Assembly: GCF_023805255.1 (NCBI RefSeq)
Contig: NZ_JAMSCK010000008.1
Span: forward strand, 1 to 64,000
Source: Gramella jeungdoensis
Lineage (GTDB): Bacteria > Bacteroidota > Bacteroidia > Flavobacteriales > Flavobacteriaceae
DNA: 64,000 bases
Direction of reading: 5' to 3'
Position numbers and translations under genes: made by a program. This document shows positions 17,275-25,500 of this stretch, piece by piece (position 1 is the stretch's first letter; each line of letters begins with the position of its first letter). A model generated the notes under the pieces. It made no database searches. It saw nothing but the letters and a program-made list of their open reading frames with translations, and was not told the DNA's origin.

Positions 17275-18498
17275 TCAGTTTACGAAAAACTTTATAGCAA
17301 GTCCCGCAATCAGCCAGGCATAACATACAAACGCAATATATTTAAGCGTTTTTTCTAAAACCTGGCTTTTAGGAGCCATTTCTTTCATAAACATCACATC
17401 CTTTCTTTTAAAGAATCCGAGATAAAGCAAATAGCCGGAAATTGCCAGAAATACCATGTTCAACCAGAAAGTATAATTGATCTTAAAGTATTCGGTATCC
17501 ATGATCTTCACAGAAGAAGGATCTGGAAGAAGGTTTAACAAATTAAAGCCGTAATGCAATGCCAGTGATGCCCCGATTAAGGAAGTAAATAAAAGAAACA
17601 GGATAAAGAAACTCATTTTCCATCCATAATATTTGGCATTGATCCTCAAGATCGGGAAGACTACCAGGTCGCTGAAAATAAAGGCCATCACCCCGGCAAA
17701 ACTAACGCCCTTTCCAAATAATAAAGCTGCCAGAGGAATATTCCCCATAGAACCTATAAAGGTGATAAATGCAGCCACCGGCCCTACAATAATATGTTCC
17801 AGGATGGTAAAAAATCCAAGATCTGCATTTCCCTGGCCACTATTGATAAATAAAGTCTGGAAAAAAGAATCGGGCACAAAAGCAGCAACAATACCCGCAA
17901 TGGTAAACCCTATGGTGACATCCTTCCACACCATCTTCCATTCCATCGCGTATTGCTGAGAAACTTTTGCCCATCCTGTTTCAGATTTCATCTTTTTTTT
18001 CCAGGATTTATCAGGATCGGCATCATCATCGTCTTCACTGTCCAGGCGTTCACGCGCTTTTTTGATCAGTTTTTTAGGATTTATAAGTCTGATCAATAGC
18101 CAGCTTATGAGAATCAGTATTATTCCACCCACATATTCCCCAACCACAAATTGCCAGCCCAGGAAAATTGAAATAATAATTCCCAGTTCTATAACCAGGT
18201 TGGTGGAGGCAAGAAGAAAAGCGATGGATGAAACAAAGCTGGCACCTTTTTTAAACAGACTTTTGGTTGATGCGAGAGCAGCAAAACTACAGGAACTACT
18301 AATAAACCCGAAAAAGGTTCCGAGTAAGAGCCCTTTAGATTCTTCCTTTCCCATGGTCTTTTGCATTCGTTTTTCGGTCACAAAAACCTGTATCCCGCTA
18401 CTTATTACATATCCCAGAGCAAACGCCCACAAGGCCATCCAGAAAAACCCGGCTGTAGTATAAGCCGCTTCTCCCCATTGACTTAAAAAATCCTGCAT
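17275..18498 (-). CDS. PF03773-family permease, probable metal or metalloid efflux
   Basis: A 407-residue inner-membrane protein with about eight to ten helices in two halves, split by a charged cytoplasmic loop (SEDDDDADPDKSWKKKMK). The conserved segment FFGFISSSCSFAALASTKSL, with its SSCSF cysteine, is that of the ArsP/DUF318 permeases. Members move trivalent organoarsenicals (ArsP) or have been linked to copper and zinc efflux (SO_0444 type). Its place beside CopA favours a soft-metal role here. The gene is 138 bases from copA, and a structured repeat lies between them. Confidence 0.75.
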   Translation of the reverse strand: MQDFLSQWGEAAYTTAGFFWMALWAFALGYVISSGIQVFVTEKRMQKTMGKEESKGLLLGTFFGFISSSCSFAALASTKSLFKKGASFVSSIAFLLASTNLVIELGIIISIFLGWQFVVGEYVGGIILILISWLLIRLINPKKLIKKARERLDSEDDDDADPDKSWKKKMKSETGWAKVSQQYAMEWKMVWKDVTIGFTIAGIVAAFVPDSFFQTLFINSGQGNADLGFFTILEHIIVGPVAAFITFIGSMGNIPLAALLFGKGVSFAGVMAFIFSDLVVFPILRINAKYYGWKMSFFILFLLFTSLIGASLALHYGFNLLNLLPDPSSVKIMDTEYFKINYTFWLNMVFLAISGYLLYLGFFKRKDVMFMKEMAPKSQVLEKTLKYIAFVCYAWLIAGLAIKFFVN

Positions 18499-18555
18499 AT
18501 TTAAAGTTCATTTTAAACCCTGAGACTAGTTCAAGGTAACATTATCAAATAAAAT

Positions 18556-18632
18556 GTCATTTCGAAGGAGTCCCGATAACTAGCGGGAAGATTGAGAGAT
18601 CTCTTTAGATTTCTCACTTCGTTCGAAATGAC
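18556..18632. repeat. palindromic interspersed repeat between copA and the permease gene
   Basis: Outer arms GTCATTTCGAA (18556-18566) and TTCGAAATGAC (18622-18632) are perfect inverted repeats of 11 bp. Inside are TCCCG/CGGGA (18571-18575, 18584-18588) and the palindrome GAGAGATCTC near 18594-18603. The unit ends 4 bases after the copA stop codon. The same TCATTTCGA...TCGAAATGA pattern is recalled as a widespread intergenic repeat of Flavobacteriia. It may act as an mRNA end or stability element. Confidence 0.7.
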
Positions 18633-18636
18633 TATT

Positions 18637-21144
18637 TCAATCCAGTTTAGCGTTTCTTAACCTCAGGGCATTCCCTATTACAGAAACCGAGCTAAAGCTC
18701 ATCGCCAAGGCTGCGATCATAGGTGAAAGCAAAATTCCAAATACTGGGTAAAGTACCCCTGCAGCTACAGGAACCCCTATAATGTTATAGATGAGTGCAA
18801 AGAATAGGTTCTCCTTGATATTTCTCATCACCTTTTCACTAAGCTTTTTCGCTTTCAACACTCCTTTTAGATCTCCCTGAACCAGGGTGATCGCGGCACT
18901 TTCTATCGCCACATCGGTTCCTGTTCCCATGGCAATTCCAATATTGGCCTTTGCCAAGGCGGGCGCGTCATTTATACCGTCACCCGCCATGGCTACTTTT
19001 CGTCCTTCTTTCTGAAGCCTTTCAACTTCTTTCAATTTATCCTGAGGCACCATTTCAGCTTTAAATTCAGCCAGATTCAGTTGCTTTGCCACGGCTGCCG
19101 CGGTCTTTGAGTTGTCACCCGTAAGCATGATCACCTTCACTCCATGTTCCTGCAGCTCCTTTAAAGCCTCTGCGCTGGTCTTTTTAATAGCATCGGTAAT
19201 GGTGATATATCCAACCACCTTTCCATCTATGGCAAAATAGGATACGGTCTTACCCTGTTCGCGCTCTTCAATCACTTTCCCTTCTACTTCGGGGCTGATC
19301 TCGGCCTTTTCCGCCTCCATTAATTTATCATTCCCAAGGGCAAGCCTTTTTTGCTGAAGTATGGCATGAACTCCCTTTCCTGTAACCGCATTAAAATCTG
19401 ATGCTTCTTCAAATTCAATATTCTCATCTTTTGCATAATTCACGGTGGCAAGGGCAAGCGGATGCTCACTCTGGGCATTAACCGAAGCTATGAGTTTTGC
19501 AATTTCCTTTTCCGAATGATCTGAATTTACCGAAACCACCTTTTCCACCGAAGGTTTTCCCTCGGTAATAGTCCCGGTCTTATCGATAATAAGCGTATCA
19601 ATCTCATTGAATTCTTCCAGAGCCCGCGCATTTTTGATAAGTACACCATTTTGAGCTCCCTTACCTACCCCTACCATTACCGACATTGGAGTGGCCAAGC
19701 CAAGTGCACAGGGACACGCAATAATAAGTACTGCGATAGCATTCACGAGCGCATAGACATAAGCCGGCTCAGGACCGTAAATTGCCCAAACGATAAAAGT
19801 GATCACCGATACCAGTACCACGATCGGGACAAAATAAGCCGAGATTCTGTCAGCAAGTTTCTGAATAGGCGCCTGGGAACGGCTGGCTTCATTTACCATT
19901 TTAATGATCTGGGAAAGCAGGGTTTCATCCCCCACTTTTTCAGCTGTCATGGTGAAACTCTGATTTCCATTAATGGTACCGGAACTTACCTTATCTCCTT
20001 CGGCTTTATCAACCGGTATAGGCTCTCCGGTGATCATGGACTCATCGATGCTGCTTTTTCCACTTTTAATAATCCCATCCACCGGGATCTTCTCGCCCGG
20101 TTTAACGCGAAGCACATCGCCTTTTTCAATTTTATCTACCGAAATTGTTTCTTCTTTTCCGTCCTTTATCCTAACGGCGGTATTGGGAGCCAGTTTGAGT
20201 AATTCCTTGATGGCGGAATTCGTTCGGCTGTGGGCGCGGGCTTCAAGCACCTGGCCAAGCAAAACCAATGTAAGGATAACAGTTGCAGCCTCGAAATATA
20301 CATGCACCGTTCCCATTTCGGTCTTGAACTGTGGCGGGAAGAAATCGGGAAAGATCAGTCCAAATACACTAAAAACCCATGCTACTCCGGCACCGATCCC
20401 TATCAGGGTGAACATATTCAGGTTCCACGTTTTGATAGAACGATAAGCTCGTTCAAAGAACATCCAGGTGGCATAGAATACCACGGGTAATGAAAGCCCG
20501 AATTGAACCCAATTCCATATTTTCATCCCGGCTACTTCATAAAGCGGGTTACCCGGGATCATCTCAGACATTGCAATAAGAAAGATGGGGACTGTAAAAG
20601 CCACCGAAATCCAGAATTTTCGAAGCAATTTTTTATATCCTTTTTCTTCGGCAGAAGCCTCTGGTTCCATTGGTACCAGGTCCATCCCACAAATGGGGCA
20701 GCTTCCGGGTTCATCCTTCACCACTTCCGGATGCATAGGGCAGGTGTATTTTGTAGAGGAAGATTTCAGGCTTACTTCTTCCACAAGGTCCATCCCGCAT
20801 ACGGGACAGTCTCCAGGCTTATCATAAGTTTTATCGCCTTCACAATGCATAGGGCAATACCAGGTTCCCGTACCCTTTCCTTTTTTCTCCGCTGCTTTTT
20901 TATTAGGATGGTGGTGCTTATGAGAATGGTCGCCTGGCATCATTATATGATAATTTCCTCCGGCTTCCTGAAGGGCTTTTTCAAATTCTTCAATTTCAAT
21001 ATGCTTTTCCATTGAAATCTCCGCCTCTGCCTTGTCCAGATCTACTGAAGCCTTAGTTACACCCGCAACACCATTTAAAGCATGTTCAACATGCGACCTG
21101 CATCCATTACAGGTCATTCCGGTTATTTTATAAGTATGTTTCAT
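18637..21144 (-). CDS. copA: copper-exporting P1B-type ATPase with HMA and two heavy-metal-binding zinc-ribbon-like domains
   Basis: An 835-residue ATP-driven copper pump of the inner membrane. Order: HMA domain, residues 1-65, with GMTCNGC (Cys12, Cys15); a His-rich linker (HSHKHHHP); two CPMH...CPxCGMDL modules at about 95-122 and 133-160; eight membrane helices with the CPC motif in [11 protein letters not shown]; phosphorylation site DKTGTITEG; nucleotide site SEHPLA; and hinge [10 protein letters not shown]. Conserved features fit Cu(I) export. The doubled CPMH module is the same kind as in the CusB gene at 25501, which suggests shared metal loading. A repeat touches its stop codon. No -7 box was identified upstream. 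Confidence 0.95.
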   Translation of the reverse strand: MKHTYKITGMTCNGCRSHVEHALNGVAGVTKASVDLDKAEAEISMEKHIEIEEFEKALQEAGGNYHIMMPGDHSHKHHHPNKKAAEKKGKGTGTWYCPMHCEGDKTYDKPGDCPVCGMDLVEEVSLKSSSTKYTCPMHPEVVKDEPGSCPICGMDLVPMEPEASAEEKGYKKLLRKFWISVAFTVPIFLIAMSEMIPGNPLYEVAGMKIWNWVQFGLSLPVVFYATWMFFERAYRSIKTWNLNMFTLIGIGAGVAWVFSVFGLIFPDFFPPQFKTEMGTVHVYFEAATVILTLVLLGQVLEARAHSRTNSAIKELLKLAPNTAVRIKDGKEETISVDKIEKGDVLRVKPGEKIPVDGIIKSGKSSIDESMITGEPIPVDKAEGDKVSSGTINGNQSFTMTAEKVGDETLLSQIIKMVNEASRSQAPIQKLADRISAYFVPIVVLVSVITFIVWAIYGPEPAYVYALVNAIAVLIIACPCALGLATPMSVMVGVGKGAQNGVLIKNARALEEFNEIDTLIIDKTGTITEGKPSVEKVVSVNSDHSEKEIAKLIASVNAQSEHPLALATVNYAKDENIEFEEASDFNAVTGKGVHAILQQKRLALGNDKLMEAEKAEISPEVEGKVIEEREQGKTVSYFAIDGKVVGYITITDAIKKTSAEALKELQEHGVKVIMLTGDNSKTAAAVAKQLNLAEFKAEMVPQDKLKEVERLQKEGRKVAMAGDGINDAPALAKANIGIAMGTGTDVAIESAAITLVQGDLKGVLKAKKLSEKVMRNIKENLFFALIYNIIGVPVAAGVLYPVFGILLSPMIAALAMSFSSVSVIGNALRLRNAKLD

Positions 21145-21260
21145 TTTATAAATGTGATCACCTGAAGTTATTATTTTTCAAAGAATTATAGAATACGAAG
21201 GTAAGACAGGTGAAATCGGGAGATGTTCAATCTTTTGGAAAAAACTTTTAAAAAATAATA

Positions 21261-21388
21261 GGCTGCCTAAAAAGTCTATACTTCGTCAAGCTGAACTAGT
21301 TTTCAGCTTCTAATCAACATTGATTTTTCAATACGCTAAGATCCTGAAATGAATTCAGGATGACCTTTTCCTGACCTTTTAGACAGCT
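21261..21388. repeat. multi-hairpin interspersed repeat between copA and the Cys-rich copper protein gene
   Basis: Outer arms GGCTGCCTAAAAAGTC (21261-21276) and GACCTTTTAGACAGCT (21373-21388) pair at 13 of 16 positions. Between them are three hairpins: AGCTGAA/TTCAGCT (21289-21295, 21302-21308), AATCAA/TTGATT (21312-21317, 21320-21325) and ATCCTGAA/TTCAGGAT (21351-21358, 21364-21371). The length is 128 bp, with no coding content. This is a mobile or formerly mobile non-coding repeat of unknown function. Confidence 0.65.
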
Positions 21389-21399
21389 ATGATATTTCT

Positions 21400-21720
21400 T
21401 TAAGCCAGATAGGCTTCACATGCGCTTGCACATTCCCTACATGCTTTTGCACAATCCTGACAATGTTGAGCATCATGCTTTCCACACTCTGTAGCACAGT
21501 CCTGGCATATCTTTTTACAATATTCAACCAAAGCTTTTACATCGGCATAGTTCGTAGCTAAAACCTGGTTTAAAGTAGAACAAACCTCGGCACAAACTCG
21601 ATCGGTTCTAATACAGTCTACCATCTTCTTTACATCCTGCTCATCCAGGCAGGCATCAGCACAATAATTACAGTGATTGATACAATTACCAAGTGCATTG
21701 ATCAGTTTCTCATTCCTCAT
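21400..21720 (-). CDS. Cys-rich four-helix-bundle copper-binding protein (DUF326/Csp type)
   Basis: A 106-residue protein without a signal peptide, so cytoplasmic like Csp3. Cysteines are spaced along helices: CINHCNYCADAC, CIRTDRVCAEVC, YCKKICQDCATEC, HCQDCAKACRECASAC. In copper storage proteins such cysteines line a four-helix core that binds many Cu(I) ions. The family (DUF326) is assigned from this pattern. It lies between copA and the channel gene, on the same strand but with wide gaps (255 and 134 bases), so it is likely transcribed separately. Confidence 0.88.
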   Translation of the reverse strand: MRNEKLINALGNCINHCNYCADACLDEQDVKKMVDCIRTDRVCAEVCSTLNQVLATNYADVKALVEYCKKICQDCATECGKHDAQHCQDCAKACRECASACEAYLA

Positions 21721-21854
21721 AAGTTGTTGATTTTTTATGGTTTATAATAAATATAGAAACGACTCAAAGGACCTACTTATAAAATTATGCTAAGTTCTTT
21801 CGGTTTTAAATATTTTTAACCTTGAGGATGAAAATTTAGGATATCATATAGAAT

Positions 21855-22850
21855 TCAAACCATCTTCCAGCTCCATCCATCCTGTCTTACCAGGGTTTGA
21901 AATAACCTGCGGGTATTAATGAGTTCCTCGTTCACCTCTATATTAGACCTGTCCTCTATAATTAGACCCAGCTCCTTGAGTATACTGGTCTCAGCCAGAG
22001 GTGGGGCCTCCTCTATGATTTTAATATGTGTAACCTCAGTGATTACTTCCCGGTAGTTCTGAAAGGCAATTTCAAGAGGTTTTAAATCCATCTCATTTGG
22101 GCTTTTCTCTTTATCTATTTCATATTTGAGTAAATACAGTGCCTCGTGTAACCTGGCCAGCTGTAAAATCACCGCATTCTTTTCTTTCCAGTTATGGAAA
22201 TAATGGATTACCGGATAGGCCCGGTGATTCTGACTGTGATGCACAAGTGATTCAGAAAGGTCATTGATCTTTTCTGTAAATTCTCTAAAATCCTTACCGT
22301 TCCAGGAATTAACGAGTATTTCTTCCGGGCTGTTCCCTAAATTACTTAATCTAATTCCTAATTTTCGTTGTTCTATAATTGCCGAAAGAACCGGAATAAA
22401 ATAAGTCACGGACATGGTCAAAAGAATAAGACCTGTAAATGAATAAATGGCAGAAATTATTCTCCAGCTATTTAAAGCTGGGATGTAATCGCCAACGCCA
22501 AGGGTAGAAATAGTAAATCCGGCATAGTAAATCTTTTCTAACAGACCGGTGGCCTCCTTTGTTGTACTGTTTATTACCGAACCTTCATGCGATGCAAGAA
22601 GTAGCACAAAGCTTGACCAGAGAAGAAATACCCAGATCAGAACAATAGAGATAAGTAATATGTATCCGGTGTGGGATAATATCTTCTTCTTTCCATCTCT
22701 TCCAGACATTTTCAGAAACAGGGTCCAGAATCCATGGGAGAACCTGCTTGTTATCAATCCGCCGCCTTGCATGGATAAAGTTGTTTGAACAATATCCAGG
22801 ACTGTGAATAAATAGATAAGGACTCCCAGGCTAAGAAGGATTATTTCCAT
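21855..22850 (-). CDS. two-helix potassium-channel-family protein with a long cytoplasmic tail
   Basis: A 331-residue membrane protein. Helices lie at about residues 3-22, 60-85 and 130-152. A pore loop with filter TLGVGDY precedes the last helix, as in Ion_trans_2 (PF07885) channels; the usual TVGYGD is altered to TLGVGD. Residues about 155-331 are soluble and helical, with no RCK/TrkA nucleotide fold recognised. Its place inside a copper island may be chance; cation selectivity cannot be read from the sequence. Confidence 0.7.
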   Translation of the reverse strand: MEIILLSLGVLIYLFTVLDIVQTTLSMQGGGLITSRFSHGFWTLFLKMSGRDGKKKILSHTGYILLISIVLIWVFLLWSSFVLLLASHEGSVINSTTKEATGLLEKIYYAGFTISTLGVGDYIPALNSWRIISAIYSFTGLILLTMSVTYFIPVLSAIIEQRKLGIRLSNLGNSPEEILVNSWNGKDFREFTEKINDLSESLVHHSQNHRAYPVIHYFHNWKEKNAVILQLARLHEALYLLKYEIDKEKSPNEMDLKPLEIAFQNYREVITEVTHIKIIEEAPPLAETSILKELGLIIEDRSNIEVNEELINTRRLFQTLVRQDGWSWKMV

Positions 22851-22937
22851 AAAGGTTTATCAAATCAGAGATTACCAATATGAATGAACAAAATTATAAA
22901 AGAATCTTTCCTAAAATAGCCTTAAATCTTTGGAAGT

Positions 22938-23504
22938 CTATACGGCATCCAAGCTGTTCCTGTCATTCAGCTTAAGGCTTTTGTATTCTGAAGGAGTATA
23001 ACCGGTAGCTTTTTTGAATGAGGTAGATAAGTATGCCGGAGTGGAATACCCGAGAAGATCTGCAATTGCCGCCAGGCTGTATTCGTCATTATCTATTAGT
23101 TCTTTAACCCGTTCAGTTCTCACAGCGTTGTAAAACTTCTGAATGCTCTGACCTTCTTTCTCGGTGAATAGATGAGTAATATGACTGTAATCGTAATTCA
23201 GCTTTTGAGTCAGTATCTCAGATAGTTTTTTATTGGAAGGATCATTGGAATACACCTCATCAATAATAGTAGATTTGATCTGGTTGATCATTTTTTCATT
23301 CCTATCCTGAACTATCTCAAAACCTACTTTCTCAAATTCCTTCTGAAGTTCGTGCTGCTCAATACTGCTGAGGCTCCTATGTAAATTGGCTTTCCCCAAC
23401 TGTACATCCTTAAAGGGAATATCCAGTTTATTTAAAATGTTTTCTACCGTCATGATACATCTCTGACAGACAACATTCTTTATTTGAATTTGAAATTCTT
23501 CCAC
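22938..23504 (-). CDS. AraC-family regulator with an N-terminal CxxC metal-binding-like domain
   Basis: A 188-residue DNA-binding protein. Residues 1-70 resemble an HMA fold: beta strand QIQIKNVVCQRCIMTVENIL with Cys13 and Cys16 in a CxxC site, and a second strand/helix pattern to about 65 (EKVGFEIV). Residues about 95-180 form the two helix-turn-helix motifs of AraC proteins; the second is YSLAAIADLLGYSTPAYLST, then FKKATGYTPSEYKS. It starts at a GTG (23502-23504); the codon before it is a stop, and a later ATG would delete the CxxC domain. A direct copper sensor for the neighbouring operons is the natural reading, but it is inference. Confidence 0.75.
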   Translation of the reverse strand: MEEFQIQIKNVVCQRCIMTVENILNKLDIPFKDVQLGKANLHRSLSSIEQHELQKEFEKVGFEIVQDRNEKMINQIKSTIIDEVYSNDPSNKKLSEILTQKLNYDYSHITHLFTEKEGQSIQKFYNAVRTERVKELIDNDEYSLAAIADLLGYSTPAYLSTSFKKATGYTPSEYKSLKLNDRNSLDAV

Positions 23505-23534
23505 TTAAGCCTAATATAGCCTTATAAAATTAGT

Positions 23535-23569
23535 AAAAAAATCAGGCTGAAAAATTCCAGCCTGATTTT
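23535..23569 (-). terminator. terminator of the cus efflux operon
   Basis: A 10-bp stem AATCAGGCTG / CAGCCTGATT with an 8-base loop. On the minus strand it is followed by a T-run (23535-23541). It lies 12 bases past the stop of the DUF3347 lipoprotein gene, the last gene of the operon. Confidence 0.85.
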
Positions 23570-23580
23570 AAATATCGATC

Positions 23581-24156
23581 TTACATGATGGTTTCCTCTA
23601 CCCTGCCACATTTTAGCATTTTATCACCAAAATATGGGTTTCTGATCTGCTCAGAGTCTGAATACCAGTAATCTCCTCTTCCTCCAAAAGCCATAGGACA
23701 AAACTGTTTATATATCTTTCCTGAAGAAATAGCTTCCTTTAATACTGGTTCCATAGCTTTGGTAAGGCTGGAAAATATATCTCTTTGTTCCTCAATATTT
23801 GAAACATCTAGAAACCGCTTAGCTCGTAAGGCTATCTCATTAGTTCTGGCCTTTTCACCATAGACATCTACCAATTTACCTGCAGCTTCCTTTACGGCAA
23901 CATGGTCACTTTCTACTAAAGCCGTCTTTATAGACAGATAATGTTTATAAGCCTGTTCTACCGTATCGTTTTTAAATTCTACCATACTTTTTTCAGTTTC
24001 CTTGGTATGGTCCATACCTTCAGCTTCTTGATGCATCTCATGCCCATCGTGAGTCGAGGAATCTTTCTTATCTTTTTTGCTATCGCCACAAGATGTTAAA
24101 ACCAAACTTCCTGCGATCATACTCAATGTGATTAAACTTCTTAAATTTCTTTTCAT
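23581..24156 (-). CDS. DUF3347 lipoprotein, probable periplasmic copper-binding protein
   Basis: A 191-residue lipoprotein (LVLTSC, lipid Cys23). A His/Met-rich linker (HDGHEMHQEAEGMDH) precedes a helical DUF3347 domain (about 60-191) that ends with the paired motifs QFCPMAFGG and NPYFGDKMLKCG. The same domain with the same endings closes the CusB protein (25501-27195), so this is a free-standing copy of the adaptor's metal module. It is the last gene of the cus operon; a strong terminator follows. Confidence 0.85.
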   Translation of the reverse strand: MKRNLRSLITLSMIAGSLVLTSCGDSKKDKKDSSTHDGHEMHQEAEGMDHTKETEKSMVEFKNDTVEQAYKHYLSIKTALVESDHVAVKEAAGKLVDVYGEKARTNEIALRAKRFLDVSNIEEQRDIFSSLTKAMEPVLKEAISSGKIYKQFCPMAFGGRGDYWYSDSEQIRNPYFGDKMLKCGRVEETIM

Positions 24157-24207
24157 CTTTTTAATTATTAATCTGTTATTATTTTTTGACGTATTTAATT
24201 ATTGTTA

Positions 24208-24954
24208 TTACACTCTTGTTTTTTTCTTTTTAGCTTTCTTCTTTTTTTTCTTTGGCTGCACCACTTTCCTTACTGTTGGTGAAGAAATATACCACAGTAA
24301 AAAACCACTAAGAACAGTGATCAAACCGAGTAAAGAGAAACTGCGTAAGGCCAGGTTATTAAAATCATCCCTTCCTTCATAATCCATTGTATGGGTCATC
24401 CACAAGAAATCAAACCATCTCCAATCTCTGTGCCTTACCGTTCTGAATCCACCATTGGTCGCCCCTATATAGGCCTTAAGGTTTTCATCGGTCTTATAGG
24501 AGATCACATAGGCCGGCAAAAGATTTTCCCTATATTCATGATGCTTTCCGGTTTCAGTGATCCTCTCCACTCCTGATACTTCAAGCTCATCTTTCATGTA
24601 TCTACCTGCTATGGATAAAGCATCTTCTTCACTAATTTCGTCCAGTTTTTCCCCGGTATGGGCATTCATCAGAATCTCACCATTTATAAAATAATAAGGA
24701 TTCCCGGAAATCTCCTGGAGATCGATAGAAGTAACTTCTAATTCAGGAGCAAGTTCAGACGGGCTTTTTAAATCATTAAAGGCTGCCTGTTCCGGATGGT
24801 GCTTTTTAAAATGGTCTCCATGTATCTCATCCAGATCGGTCCAGCTGAAATAAAGTCCGCTTACCGTCCACATGATAAACTGGATACCTATAAAAATACC
24901 CAGATACCTGTGGATCTTCCGGATATTCATCGCTGTTTTTCTCTTTACTATCAT
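24208..24954 (-). CDS. PepSY-domain membrane protein with a lysine-rich tail
   Basis: A 248-residue inner-membrane protein with one helix near the N-terminus (GIFIGIQFIMWTVSGLYFSW), a periplasmic PepSY region (about 50-200) and a second helix (LLGLITVLSGFLLWYIS). It ends in a short cytoplasmic tail of mostly lysine. The helix-PepSY-helix layout and HRYLGIFIG start resemble PepSY-associated membrane proteins found with copper and iron systems. An alternative ATG at 24930 gives MNIRKIHRYLG. It is part of the cus operon, 51 bases before the DUF3347 gene. Confidence 0.75.
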   Translation of the reverse strand: MIVKRKTAMNIRKIHRYLGIFIGIQFIMWTVSGLYFSWTDLDEIHGDHFKKHHPEQAAFNDLKSPSELAPELEVTSIDLQEISGNPYYFINGEILMNAHTGEKLDEISEEDALSIAGRYMKDELEVSGVERITETGKHHEYRENLLPAYVISYKTDENLKAYIGATNGGFRTVRHRDWRWFDFLWMTHTMDYEGRDDFNNLALRSFSLLGLITVLSGFLLWYISSPTVRKVVQPKKKKKKAKKKKTRV

Positions 24955-24991
24955 TTAAAAAATTTGAATTGGGATTTATTTATTAATTACT

Positions 24992-25480
24992 CTATTTCTC
25001 GTTTTCCAGTCGGTAGATAATCTTCTTCATCTGAGCGATCTCCCTTTTCTGTGCTTCTATAATTTCTTTAGCCAGTTTTTTAGTTTCAGGATCTTTGATA
25101 TCTGCTCTTTTGCTTGTTAGAATTGCTATAGAATGGTGAGGGATCATGGCCTTCATATAAAGTACGTCGCCAATTATAGGTGCTTGTGCCCTTACCAGTC
25201 CGAGGGCACTAATGAATAAGACAAGACTTCCCACGTAAATGGCGATATTCTTTTTCCTGTTCTTATACATATTCAGCATAAAAGAGAGCATGACCACTGC
25301 CATAGCCGCAATTCCCAAACAGGTCATGTAAAATCGCGTAAGACTAAAATAAACATGATCAATTTCATAGGTATTTAGGTACATAGTAATGTACATTGCC
25401 ACAAATGAAAGACCTAACATCAGGAAAAATCTGGTATAATTATTACCAGTCTTGTGCTCTTCTTTGTTCATTGAATTCAT
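24992..25480 (-). CDS. DUF305 membrane protein
   Basis: A 162-residue protein with three to four N-terminal membrane helices (about 15-105) and a C-terminal DUF305 stretch. The stretch holds MKAMIPHHSIAILTSKRA and a long helix, LAKEIIEAQKREIAQMKKII. The MIPHHxxAI motif has the two histidines typical of DUF305, a ferritin-like helical family often linked to copper loci. Start may be the first ATG or the one three codons in (25471). Cus operon, 20 bases after cusB. Confidence 0.82.
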   Translation of the reverse strand: MNSMNKEEHKTGNNYTRFFLMLGLSFVAMYITMYLNTYEIDHVYFSLTRFYMTCLGIAAMAVVMLSFMLNMYKNRKKNIAIYVGSLVLFISALGLVRAQAPIIGDVLYMKAMIPHHSIAILTSKRADIKDPETKKLAKEIIEAQKREIAQMKKIIYRLENEK

Positions 25481-25500
25481 AATTTCTCGTTTATGGTTAG

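Noticed and set aside
19651-21015. Several long plus-strand frames opposite copA
   Set aside because: They are antisense to a clear CopA coding sequence, lack promoters or family motifs, and arise from its codon bias.
24208-24260. Run of lysine codons at the end of the PepSY gene as a frameshift site
   Set aside because: The frame stays open to a normal stop and the neighbours are intact; a basic cytoplasmic tail after the last helix is expected topology.
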